Assembly: GCF_036763085.1 (NCBI RefSeq)
Contig: NZ_JBAIYU010000017.1
Coordinates: 186,001-250,000 of the forward strand
Source: JBAIYU01 sp036763085
GTDB taxonomy: Bacteria > Bacillota > Negativicutes > DSM-1736 > Dendrosporobacteraceae
Reading direction: 5' to 3'
DNA length: 64,000 bases
Shown here: in pieces, positions 26,912 through 33,478 of the stretch
Numbering within the stretch: position 1 is the first letter of the stretch
Layout of the letters: each line of letters opens with the position of its first letter
The notes under the pieces: model-generated
Seen by the model: the letters and a program-made list of their open reading frames with translations, nothing else
What the model was told of the DNA's origin: nothing
The model's database searches: none
Translations under genes and position numbers: made by a program

Positions 26912-27958
26912 ATGCTTGAGTTTGATATGGATTTTAATCAATTTGCGAATATTAAAGTAATAGGTGTTGGAGGCGGCGGTAATAACGCAGTAAATAGAAT
27001 GATTAGTGCTGGATTGCAAGGTGTTGAATTTCTTTCTGTTAATACTGATGCACAAGCACTAATTCACGCTCTTGCCCCTCATCGCATTCAAATAGGTGAA
27101 AAACTTACTAAAGGGTTAGGTGCTGGAGCCAATCCAGAAGTAGGTGAGAAGGCTGCCCAGGAAAGTAAAGAAGAGATTATTAAAGCGCTTAGAGGTGCTG
27201 ATTTGGTTTTCGTAACTGCTGGTATGGGTGGCGGAACAGGAACAGGGGCTGCTCCTGTTGTGGCCGAATGTGCTAGAGAGGTAGGCGCATTAACTGTTGG
27301 TGTTGTTACTAAACCCTTCTCTTTTGAGGGTCGTAGACGCCAAAGCCAAGCAGAAAGAGGAACTGCTAAACTAAAAGAAAAAGTTGATACTTTGATTACT
27401 ATACCTAATGACCGTTTAATGCAAGTTGTGGATAAACGGACTTCCATAATGGATGCTTTTCGAATTGCTGATGATGTTCTACGTCAAGGCGTTCAAGGGA
27501 TATCGGATTTAATTGCTGTCCCTGGTTTAATCAATCTGGATTTCGCCGATGTTAAAACAATAATGACCGAAACTGGATCGGCTTTGATGGGCATTGGGAT
27601 CGGTACTGGGGATAATCGTGCAGTTGCAGCGGCAGAAGCAGCGATAAAAAGTCCACTCCTGGAAACCTCTATTGAGGGTGCAAGAGGTGTACTGCTTAAT
27701 ATTACTGGTGGCAGCAGTTTAGGTTTATTCGAAGTAAATGAGGCAGCTGAAATTATTGCTAATGCTGCAGATCCTGAAGCAAATATTATTTTTGGTGCAG
27801 TTATAGATGAAAAATTCCAGGACGAGGTCAGAGTAACCGTTATAGCGACTGGCTTTGATGCAAAACCAGCAAAACAGATATCCGGCAAGGTGGATTCACC
27901 AGCCATTGAAACCTTTAAAATGCGCGATTTAGATATTCCTGCATGGATGAGACGCTAG
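26912..27958 (+). CDS. ftsZ: Cell division protein FtsZ
   Basis: Tubulin-like GTPase that forms the Z-ring. The 348-residue product has VIGVGGGGNNAVNRM at the N-terminus, the tubulin signature GMGGGTGTGAAPV, TVGVVTKPFSFEG, the synergy-loop region NLDFADVKTIM and the C-terminal peptide DIPAWMRR that binds FtsA/SepF. Only about 25-30 residues separate the globular domain from the terminal peptide, shorter than the 40-70 usual in rods such as Bacillus. A strong terminator follows. Confidence 0.98.
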   Translation: MLEFDMDFNQFANIKVIGVGGGGNNAVNRMISAGLQGVEFLSVNTDAQALIHALAPHRIQIGEKLTKGLGAGANPEVGEKAAQESKEEIIKALRGADLVFVTAGMGGGTGTGAAPVVAECAREVGALTVGVVTKPFSFEGRRRQSQAERGTAKLKEKVDTLITIPNDRLMQVVDKRTSIMDAFRIADDVLRQGVQGISDLIAVPGLINLDFADVKTIMTETGSALMGIGIGTGDNRAVAAAEAAIKSPLLETSIEGARGVLLNITGGSSLGLFEVNEAAEIIANAADPEANIIFGAVIDEKFQDEVRVTVIATGFDAKPAKQISGKVDSPAIETFKMRDLDIPAWMRR

Positions 27959-27974
27959 TCTAGTATATAAAATT

Positions 27975-28027
27975 GACAAAAAAAGAATGCTGTCCAGCTT
28001 TATGCTAGACAGCATTCTTTTTTTGTC
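27975..28027. terminator. Terminator after ftsZ
   Basis: Perfect 20-bp stem GACAAAAAAAGAATGCTGTC and its complement, with a 13-nt loop that itself can form AGC/GCT. Strong and probably bidirectional. Confidence 0.88.
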
Positions 28028-28063
28028 TTTTGTTAAGAATTAATTAGTTGTTATATCCAAAAT

Positions 28064-28096
28064 TTTACAAAATACTAATACCTATTTTGATATAAT
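28064..28096 (+). promoter_or_regulatory. Possible long-spacer promoter of spoIIGA-sigE
   Basis: TTTACA, 21-bp spacer, perfect TATAAT. The spoIIG promoter of Bacillus is known for an unusually long spacer (22 bp) that makes it dependent on Spo0A; the layout here is similar. No clear Spo0A box was found. Confidence 0.4.
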
Positions 28097-28163
28097 TGGA
28101 ATTAATCATAATGTGAAGCCATATAGTATTATGAATAGCATGTTTGAATGGAAGGTTATTCCA

Positions 28164-29078
28164 ATGAGTGTATATGTTGATGTTCTACTTGTAATTAACG
28201 TTTTCATGAATTGTATTATATTATGGCTTACTGCAGTAGGAATGGCAATTAGCTATAAATTCTGGCGAATTTTAGCAGCTTCAGCTATCGGCGCTATGCA
28301 GGTTTTAACAGGATTCTGGACACAATTGGCATTTCTTCATACAGCACCTTTTAAAATTTTGATCTCTTTTCTATTAGTTCTAGTAGCTTTTGGTTTTAAG
28401 TCAATACGCAGTCTGTTAATGCTTGTTGGTGTTTTCTACGTTATATCCTTTTTCTTAGGTGGAGCCGTAATTGGCTGGTTTTATTTTTGGCAAAATAGCA
28501 GCTATTTCCAAACAACATACTTAACATTAAGCAGTATCAGTCTGCAAAATTTACTTGGAGGTACATTCATAGGAATCATATTAATTACTTTAGTAATCAG
28601 AAGAATAATCGGCAGGCTATCCAGGAAGCGCAGCTTGTATCAAATAAATGTGGGCTATGAAGGACGTCATGTTGAGTTAACTTCTATGTTGGATACTGGA
28701 AATGGTTTGTATACGTTGATAGGGCGTAAGCCCGTAATTGTGATAGAACGATCTAAAATTGAAATGGTTTTGAGTGAGGAGGTTATAAAATACTTTAATA
28801 ATACTGAGAGTACTTTATGGTTGGCGGAGTTAGAAAACTGCAAGGATAATGATTGGCTTAGCCGAGTGCAGGTCATCCCATATACTGCAGTTGGCAGCAG
28901 CAGTATGTTACTTGCGTTTCGCCCTGACAATATCAAAGTAATTACGAGAGAGGGTTTAATAACTAAAAATGATGTAGTGATTGCAATATATAACGGTAAA
29001 CTCTCTAGTGATGGGACTTATAACGCTTTATTGCATCCAGCATTATTTAATAATGAGGAGGTAAGTATATGCGCATAA
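28164..29078 (+). CDS. spoIIGA: Sporulation sigma-E processing peptidase SpoIIGA
   Basis: Membrane aspartic protease that cleaves pro-sigma-E in the mother cell when signalled by SpoIIR. The 304-residue product begins with five membrane segments (YVDVLLVINVFMNCIILWL is the typical first one) and has a cytosolic C-terminal half with the aspartic-protease motif MLDTGNGLY and ALLHPALF at the end. I start it at ATG 28164 behind GGAAGG; longer in-frame starts at 28113 and 28134 lack a site and would lengthen an otherwise canonical N-terminus. The stop lies inside sigE (10-bp overlap), so the protease and its substrate are translationally linked. Confidence 0.95.
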   Translation: MSVYVDVLLVINVFMNCIILWLTAVGMAISYKFWRILAASAIGAMQVLTGFWTQLAFLHTAPFKILISFLLVLVAFGFKSIRSLLMLVGVFYVISFFLGGAVIGWFYFWQNSSYFQTTYLTLSSISLQNLLGGTFIGIILITLVIRRIIGRLSRKRSLYQINVGYEGRHVELTSMLDTGNGLYTLIGRKPVIVIERSKIEMVLSEEVIKYFNNTESTLWLAELENCKDNDWLSRVQVIPYTAVGSSSMLLAFRPDNIKVITREGLITKNDVVIAIYNGKLSSDGTYNALLHPALFNNEEVSICA

Positions 29079-29806
29079 ACTGGGCAATAGTTAAATTATT
29101 CTTTAGACTAAAGTTAATCGCGATATTACAATTCTTAAGATTACAGAAACCTGACGAAGTATTCTATGTGGGAAGTACCGAAATTTTGCCGCCTCCTTTA
29201 AGTAATGATGAGGAAATATATTTATTAAATTGTCTCCAAAAAGGTGATAAAGCTGTCAAGACTGTTTTTATTGAAAGAAATCTACGCCTTGTTGTTTATA
29301 TTGCACGTAAATTTGAAAATACAGGAGTAGGAATTGAAGATTTAGTCAGTATTGGCACCATCGGTTTAATCAAGGCAGTTAATACGTTTGATCCAATAAA
29401 AAAAATCAAACTCGCCACATATGCGTCAAGATGCATTGAGAATGAGATTTTGATGTATTTAAGGCGTAATAGTAAGACTCGTGCAGAAGTTTCTTTTGAT
29501 GAACCTTTAAACATTGATTGGGATGGCAATGAGTTATTGTTATCAGACGTGCTAGGAACGGACAATGATATAATTTATAAATCTGTTGAAGAAGAAGTAG
29601 ATAAAACACTGTTATATACTGCTATGAATAAGTTATCTGGTAGAGAACGCAGAATAATGGAATTGCGCTTTGGCTTAAATGATGAAGGGGTAGAGAGAAC
29701 ACAAAAAGAAGTTGCTGACATGTTGGGAATATCTCAATCCTATATATCACGTCTAGAAAAAAGAATAATCAAACGGTTACGTAAAGAGATAAGCCGTATG
29801 GAGTGA
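29069..29806 (+). CDS. sigE: RNA polymerase sigma-E, pro-form
   Basis: Mother-cell-specific early sporulation sigma factor made as an inactive precursor. The 245-residue product starts with a basic hydrophobic pro-segment (WAIVKLFFRLKLIAILQFL), then the FYVGSTEILPPPLS junction near which Bacillus pro-sigma-E is cut, region 2 (NLRLVVYIARKFENTGVGIE, IGTIGLIKAVNTFDP, YASRCIENEILMYLR) and region 4 with ISQSYISRLEKRI. ATG at 29069 has GAGGAGG upstream, inside spoIIGA. A terminator separates it from sigG. Confidence 0.97.
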   Translation: MRINWAIVKLFFRLKLIAILQFLRLQKPDEVFYVGSTEILPPPLSNDEEIYLLNCLQKGDKAVKTVFIERNLRLVVYIARKFENTGVGIEDLVSIGTIGLIKAVNTFDPIKKIKLATYASRCIENEILMYLRRNSKTRAEVSFDEPLNIDWDGNELLLSDVLGTDNDIIYKSVEEEVDKTLLYTAMNKLSGRERRIMELRFGLNDEGVERTQKEVADMLGISQSYISRLEKRIIKRLRKEISRME

Positions 29807-29854
29807 ATTCACGAGAGTTGATATGTATTGTAACATACATATATTATAAATTGT

Positions 29855-29900
29855 AAAGCCACTAATTAAGCTTAATTAAGCTGGATTAGTGGCTTTTTTA
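29855..29900 (+). terminator. Terminator between sigE and sigG
   Basis: Stem AAAGCCACTAAT/ATTAGTGGCTTT with an 18-nt AT-rich loop and a T run; separates the two sigma-factor units. Confidence 0.82.
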
Positions 29901-29977
29901 TTTTGTGTAAATGCAATTTTTTCTAAAAATTAAAGAAAATCCAGCAGAGTTATACTGACTATTATTATATAACCAGT

Positions 29978-30007
29978 GAATAAAACTTATCAGGCATGGC
30001 AATAATT
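29978..30007 (+). promoter_or_regulatory. Sigma-F/sigma-G type promoter before sigG
   Basis: GAATA at 29978-29982, 15-bp spacer, GGCAATAATT at 29998-30007. The forespore consensus is GYATA, about 15 bp, GGnnAnAnTR. It differs in one base of the -35 and the last base of the -10, and lies 45 bp before the sigG start. Confidence 0.6.
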
Positions 30008-30052
30008 CTCTTGTAGCGTTTTAATCATGGAAACTTATGGGAGGTTATATTA

Positions 30053-30826
30053 ATGATTATAAATAAAGTTGAAATTTGTGGTGTAAATACGGCAAAACTC
30101 CCGGTGCTTTCCTCTAGTAAGATGCGTGAATTATTCGAAGTGCTGCAAGGTGGAGAACTTACTGCGCGTGAACAGTTGATTTATGGAAATCTTAGATTGG
30201 TGCTTAGCGTAATTCAGAGATTCAATAATCGCGGTGAGTATGTGGATGATTTATTTCAGGTTGGCTGCATTGGCCTAATGAAAGCAATTGATAATTTTGA
30301 TTTATCTCAAAACGTTAAGTTTTCAACATATGCCGTTCCGATGATAATAGGTGAAATACGTCGCTATTTACGCGATAATAATCCGATTAGAGTAAGCCGT
30401 TCGATGCGTGATATTGCATATAAAGCATTACAGGTGCGAGATTCTCTAGTTAGTAAATATTCGCGTGAACCTTCTATTAATGAAATTGCCGACGAGTTGA
30501 AAATACAGCGAGAAGAGATAATATTTGCGCTTGATGCTATTCAGGAACCAATATCGCTATTTGAACCGATCTATCATGATGGTGGTGATCCTATATTTGT
30601 AATGGATCAAATAAGTGATGATAAAAATCTAGATATGAACTGGCTGGAAGGAGTAGCAATCAAAGAAGCGCTCCGTAGGTTAAGTGATCGGGAGAAGCAT
30701 ATACTCACACTTAGGTTCTTTGAAGGAAAAACTCAAATGGAAGTCGCTGAAGAAATAGGAATATCCCAAGCCCAGGTATCAAGATTAGAAAAGGCTGCTC
30801 TCAGTCATATGAGAAAGCATATATAA
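30053..30826 (+). CDS. sigG: RNA polymerase sigma-G (late forespore)
   Basis: Late forespore sigma factor. The 257-residue product begins with MIINKVEICGVNTAKLPVLS, the hallmark N-terminus of sigma-G, followed by region 2 (NLRLVLSVIQRFNNRGEYVD, QVGCIGLMKAIDNFDLS, YAVPMIIGEIRRYLRDN), region 3 (SRSMRDIAYKALQ) and region 4 (ISQAQVSRLEKAAL). ATG with GGGAGG upstream. spoIIR starts 16 bp after the stop, so both would be transcribed from the forespore-type promoter at 29978. A sigma-F identity is less likely given the N-terminal signature. Confidence 0.95.
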   Translation: MIINKVEICGVNTAKLPVLSSSKMRELFEVLQGGELTAREQLIYGNLRLVLSVIQRFNNRGEYVDDLFQVGCIGLMKAIDNFDLSQNVKFSTYAVPMIIGEIRRYLRDNNPIRVSRSMRDIAYKALQVRDSLVSKYSREPSINEIADELKIQREEIIFALDAIQEPISLFEPIYHDGGDPIFVMDQISDDKNLDMNWLEGVAIKEALRRLSDREKHILTLRFFEGKTQMEVAEEIGISQAQVSRLEKAALSHMRKHI

Positions 30827-30842
30827 ATAGGGGGACGTTTTC

Positions 30843-31442
30843 TTGAGGAGAAATTTATTACATATTACTGCGGTTGTACTAGTTTTTGGGCTTGTGAGCA
30901 TCGGATGGGCTTTTTTCCTTGAACAAATCAAACAAAATTCTCCAGCTACTGTAGGACAAGAAGGGCTAATCAGGCTACATGTGTTAGCAAATAGTGATAA
31001 GCCCGAAGATCAGCAGCTTAAGCTAAAAGTACGGGATGCAGTTATTGCTTATTTAGCACCACGTCTTGAACATTTGAATGATCCTGAAGCAGCGCGCCTT
31101 GTTGTATTAGAGAATCAAAGCAAACTTAATGATATTGCACAACGTGTTGTCAAGGAAAATGGTGATAATTATCCAGTAAGTACTGAATTTGGGCTTTTTG
31201 ATTTTCCAGTAAAATCTTATGGTAACTTTGTACTTCCCGCAGGCAAGTATGAAGCAGTACGAATTTTGATAGGTAATGCTGAAGGAAAAAATTGGTGGTG
31301 CGTATTATTTCCACCGCTTTGTTTTATCGATATTACGAATGCAGCCGCAACGCCAATTGCTGAAGTAAATAAGGACTCTAACAACAAGGAAAATTCTAGC
31401 AAGATTGAAATGAAATGGAAGGTAGCCGAATTATTTAAATAA
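30843..31442 (+). CDS. spoIIR: Stage II sporulation protein R
   Basis: Secreted signalling protein made in the forespore that triggers SpoIIGA to process pro-sigma-E in the mother cell. The 199-residue product has an N-terminal membrane/signal segment (ITAVVLVFGLVSIGWAFFL), then LIRLHVLANSDKPEDQQLKL, KVRDAVIAYL, FPVKSYGNFVLPAGKYEAVR and the NWWCVLFPPLCFID motif with its Cys pair. The C-terminal extension is Asn/Lys/Glu-rich. TTG start with AGGGGGA upstream. Direct linkage to sigG differs from Bacillus, where spoIIR is elsewhere. Confidence 0.95.
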   Translation: MRRNLLHITAVVLVFGLVSIGWAFFLEQIKQNSPATVGQEGLIRLHVLANSDKPEDQQLKLKVRDAVIAYLAPRLEHLNDPEAARLVVLENQSKLNDIAQRVVKENGDNYPVSTEFGLFDFPVKSYGNFVLPAGKYEAVRILIGNAEGKNWWCVLFPPLCFIDITNAAATPIAEVNKDSNNKENSSKIEMKWKVAELFK

Positions 31443-31514
31443 ACTAACTGGATGTAAGCGCACATTTATTCTTTGTCCCTCATATAATGTAGCAAAACGG
31501 TGGGGGGCAGGAAT

Positions 31515-31778
31515 ATGTTAAAAACATCTGACCTTAAGATGAAGGAAGTAATTAATATTATTGATGGAAAAAGGCTAGGGACGATAACTGATATTGAAAT
31601 TGATGTCGAAACTGGTAGGTTAACTGCAATCGTTGTTCCGGGCGTAGGAAAATTTCTTGGATTTTTTGGTCGTAATGAAGATGTGGTTATACCATGGGAA
31701 AAAATCAATAAAATTGGCTCAGATGTTATTTTAGTTGAATCAGCAGCATTTACTGATATTAATCCGATAGGTAAATAA
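31515..31778 (+). CDS. PRC-barrel sporulation protein, YlmC/YmxH family (copy 1)
   Basis: Single PRC-barrel of 87 residues, the length of the YlmC/YmxH family, whose members occur in spore formers and whose role is not defined. Seen: LKMKEVINIIDGKRLGTI, DIEIDVETGRLTAIVVPG and the VVIPWEKINKIGSDVILV strand pair. The ATG at 31515 sits behind GGGGGCAGG. It follows spoIIR by 72 bp. A second copy at 33120 is about four-fifths identical by eye, and three small genes lie between the two. Confidence 0.88.
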   Translation: MLKTSDLKMKEVINIIDGKRLGTITDIEIDVETGRLTAIVVPGVGKFLGFFGRNEDVVIPWEKINKIGSDVILVESAAFTDINPIGK

Positions 31779-31781
31779 AAG

Positions 31782-31817
31782 AAATCTCTAACTCTCTTGC
31801 AGGGTTAGAGATTTTTC
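31782..31817 (+). terminator. Terminator after the first PRC-barrel gene
   Basis: Stem AAATCTCTAAC/GTTAGAGATTT, 11-nt loop, short T run. Confidence 0.75.
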
Positions 31818-31928
31818 CATTCTAACAGAAAGTGGTTTCGGTTAGGATGTTTAAAACGACCTACGCCGTCAACTAATGCTCGGTGAAAGCCTTTTTTCAT
31901 CATAACGAAAGAGTAAACAAGTTAGTCC

Positions 31929-32054
31929 TTAGGTTGCTGGGTGGTTGGCGCCCTCGGTATGTCTGTTGCCTATAGTGTTATCGTTTTGTAGTTTTTTGTT
32001 TTGCTGTTTAGCTTTTTTTTGTGCTGGAGAATCATTTGTTTGTTTCTTGGCCAC
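31929..32054 (-). CDS. 41-residue Lys/Gln/Asn-rich protein, unknown
   Basis: A short gene with an excellent ribosome site: GGAGGTG at 32061-32067 on the minus strand, six bases before a GTG start. The product is hydrophilic and basic at the N-terminus (MAKKQTNDSPAQKKAKQQNK), Asn/His-rich at the end (GNRHTEGANHPAT), with no Cys and no membrane segment. Size and composition recall minor small acid-soluble spore proteins, but I cannot match it to a named family. It lies in the islet between the two PRC-barrel genes. Upstream there is a TTGTTA/TATTTT pair at 17 bp and also a weak forespore-like element; neither is convincing. Confidence 0.6.
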   Translation of the reverse strand: MAKKQTNDSPAQKKAKQQNKKLQNDNTIGNRHTEGANHPAT

Positions 32055-32123
32055 AGCAATCACCTCCGAATATATTGTTCGCAAAATACCTAGTTTAATG
32101 CGTTATAACAATTGCGCTAAATA

Positions 32124-32171
32124 AATGTAAAAACAACAATCTCAAGATCTTGAGATTGTTGTTTTTACATT
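32124..32171. terminator. Perfect 48-bp palindrome, likely terminator of the hexapeptide-repeat gene
   Basis: Two 24-base arms (AATGTAAAAACAACAATCTC then AAGA and the complement) meet with no spacer at AGATCT. It lies downstream of the minus-strand repeat gene and upstream of the 41-residue gene. The GTTGTTTTTAC part would serve as the U tract. Confidence 0.6.
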
Positions 32172-32249
32172 ATGTTGTATTTTCTATTTATCAAGTATTA
32201 ATAAACTCGTTCTCTCAAAGTTTGATATTTGAAAACTACTAATGTAGCT

Positions 32250-32639
32250 TTAGCGAGGGTTGCAATTGCGAGGGAAGCAATTTTGACGAGGATAGCAGTT
32301 CTGACGAGGGAAGCAGTTCTGACGAGGGAAGCAATTTTGACGAGGGAAGCAATTTTGACGAGGGAAGCAATTTTGACGAGGGAAGCAATTTTGACGAGGG
32401 AAGCAGTTCTGACGAGGGAAGCAATTTTGACGAGGGAAGCAGTTCTGACGAGGGAAGCAATTTTGACGAGGGAAGCAATTTTGACGAGGGAAGCAATTTT
32501 GACGAGGATAGCAATTATATGGGTAACAGCTAGTGGTGGCGACTACTCTTTCATCATAGTCATCTTCCCGCATGTCTTCATCCCAATCGATATATTCAGG
32601 TACTTCGTCTTCCCAACCAAACCTTTTATAATCTGACAC
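32250..32639 (-). CDS. Cys-rich hexapeptide-repeat protein, candidate spore-coat component
   Basis: 129 residues, no family recognised. N-terminal 37 residues are acidic and aromatic (FGWEDEVPEYIDWDEDMRED), then CYPYN, thirteen hexapeptides Cys-(Phe/Tyr)-Pro-Arg-Gln-Asn, and a final CFPRNCNPR. A Cys every six residues plus alternating aromatic, Pro, Arg, Gln and Asn suggests a cross-linked structural protein, as in Cys- or Tyr-rich spore-coat and exosporium proteins; that role is inferred from composition and from the sporulation neighbourhood. GTG start with GGAGGTG seven bases upstream. Two + strand frames are also open because the repeat unit is 18 bp; they lack ribosome sites. Confidence 0.75.
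   Translation of the reverse strand: MSDYKRFGWEDEVPEYIDWDEDMREDDYDERVVATTSCYPYNCYPRQNCFPRQNCFPRQNCFPRQNCFPRQNCFPRQNCFPRQNCFPRQNCFPRQNCFPRQNCFPRQNCFPRQNCYPRQNCFPRNCNPR
32277..32510. repeat. Thirteen tandem copies of an 18-bp unit
   Basis: Unit on the + strand is GCAATTTTGACGAGGGAA or the variant GCAGTTCTGACGAGGGAA, with GAGGATA endings at the two outer units. In order left to right: A B B A A A A B A B A A A. On the minus strand A encodes CAA-AAT and B encodes CAG-AAC, both Gln-Asn. Confidence 0.95.
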
Positions 32640-32851
32640 ATTATCACCTCCAAAAGAAATCTCAGTGCTTTATTACATAATATTCAGTAGGTGAACTAAG
32701 TGTGATTATTCTCTGTTGTGGACAAATCATAAAAAGTACCTGGTGATAATTACATCACTTTAATAAACATATTGTGGTAAGTAGCAAAAGGGCTGAATTT
32801 AACATAGGATGTATTAGGTAACTCCCAACTAAGATATAAGGAGGATTTTTT

Positions 32852-32971
32852 ATGGGTTTTGGCGGTTTTGGCGGTTGTGGCAATGGTAATGGTAGCTGGT
32901 GGGTAATTGTCATTATAATTATTCTCCTGCTATTTTTCTTTGATGACAACGGATCACCAAACGGTTTATAA
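32852..32971 (+). CDS. YjcZ-like sporulation micro-protein
   Basis: A 39-residue protein with a Gly/Phe-rich start (MGFGGFGGCGNGNGS), one membrane helix (WWVIVIIIILLLFFF) and a short acidic tail (DDNGSPNGL). This matches the YjcZ-type family of tiny Gly-rich membrane proteins found in spore formers; their exact job is unknown. AAGGAGGA lies seven bases before the ATG. A CATAGGAT element at 32803, similar to mother-cell (sigma-E/sigma-K) -10 boxes, lies 42 bp before the start, without a clear -35. It sits in the islet between the PRC-barrel genes. Confidence 0.7.
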   Translation: MGFGGFGGCGNGNGSWWVIVIIIILLLFFFDDNGSPNGL

Positions 32972-32988
32972 CAATAAAAACTTCTTTG

Positions 32989-33021
32989 AACACCGCTATT
33001 TTATTAGTGGTGTTTCTGTTT
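32989..33021 (+). terminator. Terminator after the YjcZ-like gene
   Basis: Stem AACACCGCTA/TAGTGGTGTT, AT-rich loop, followed by TTCTGTTTTT. Confidence 0.65.
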
Positions 33022-33119
33022 TTAAGTCTCATCTTTGAATCTTGATAGAGGAAGATAAACGTTATTATTCAGTACTAATGCTCAGATGCTTGTCATATAC
33101 TTGTAATGAGGTGAAAACT

Positions 33120-33416
33120 ATGAAATTTAGAAGTAATAATTTGGACTATAATATAAGCTGTATTTCTGACTTGAAGATGAAAGAAGTTATAAACATCGCG
33201 GACGGCAAAAGATTAGGCACTATAACAGATGTAGAAATAGATATTGATACAGGAAGGCTTACGGCAATTGTAGTGCCTGGTACGGAGAAATTTCTTGGAA
33301 TATTTGGACGCCGGGAAGATTTAGTCATACCGTGGGGGAAAATTAGTAGAATTGGATCTGATGTTATCTTAGTAGAATCGACAATATATTCGGATATAAA
33401 ACCAATAGATAAATAA
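33120..33416 (+). CDS. PRC-barrel sporulation protein, YlmC/YmxH family (copy 2)
   Basis: 98 residues; the barrel (LKMKEVINIADGKRLGTI, DVEIDIDTGRLTAIVVPG, LVIPWGKISRIGSDVILV) is about 80 percent identical by eye to copy 1 at 31515, but it has a different N-terminal extension (KFRSNNLDYNISCISD). ATG at 33120 is set by GAGGTG six bases upstream; the frame continues upstream without a site. The close similarity implies a recent local duplication or conversion. It ends at a terminator just before the nrd promoter. Confidence 0.87.
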   Translation: MKFRSNNLDYNISCISDLKMKEVINIADGKRLGTITDVEIDIDTGRLTAIVVPGTEKFLGIFGRREDLVIPWGKISRIGSDVILVESTIYSDIKPIDK

Positions 33417-33449
33417 AACTCTAATCTTTACTGATTGGAGTTTTTTTTG
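33417..33449 (+). terminator. Terminator after the second PRC-barrel gene
   Basis: Stem AAACTCTAAT/ATTGGAGTTT (one G-T pair) and eight T. Confidence 0.78.
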
Positions 33450-33478
33450 TTGAAATGGCAGGAATTATACAATATATG
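33450..33478 (+). promoter_or_regulatory. Possible promoter of nrdR-nrdD-nrdG
   Basis: TTGAAA, 17-bp spacer, TATATG. The -10 lies inside the first NrdR box, as expected for a repressor site. Confidence 0.5.

Noticed and set aside
28022..28031. Spo0A box TTTGTCTTTT before spoIIGA
   Set aside because: Matches only the first half of TTTGTCGAAA and lies in the ftsZ terminator stem.
31806..31904. Minus-strand 32-codon frame (MMKKGFHRALVDGVGRFKHP...)
   Set aside because: No ribosome site precedes it and it runs into the terminator of the PRC-barrel gene.
32229..32636. Open + strand frame of Arg-Glu-Ala-Ile-Leu-Thr repeats and a second minus-strand frame over the 18-bp array
   Set aside because: An 18-bp unit without stops keeps several frames open. 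Only the minus-strand frame from 32639 has a ribosome site and a non-repeat head.
32250..32639. CRISPR array
   Set aside because: Units are 18 bp with no spacers and are in a coding frame; no cas genes are near.
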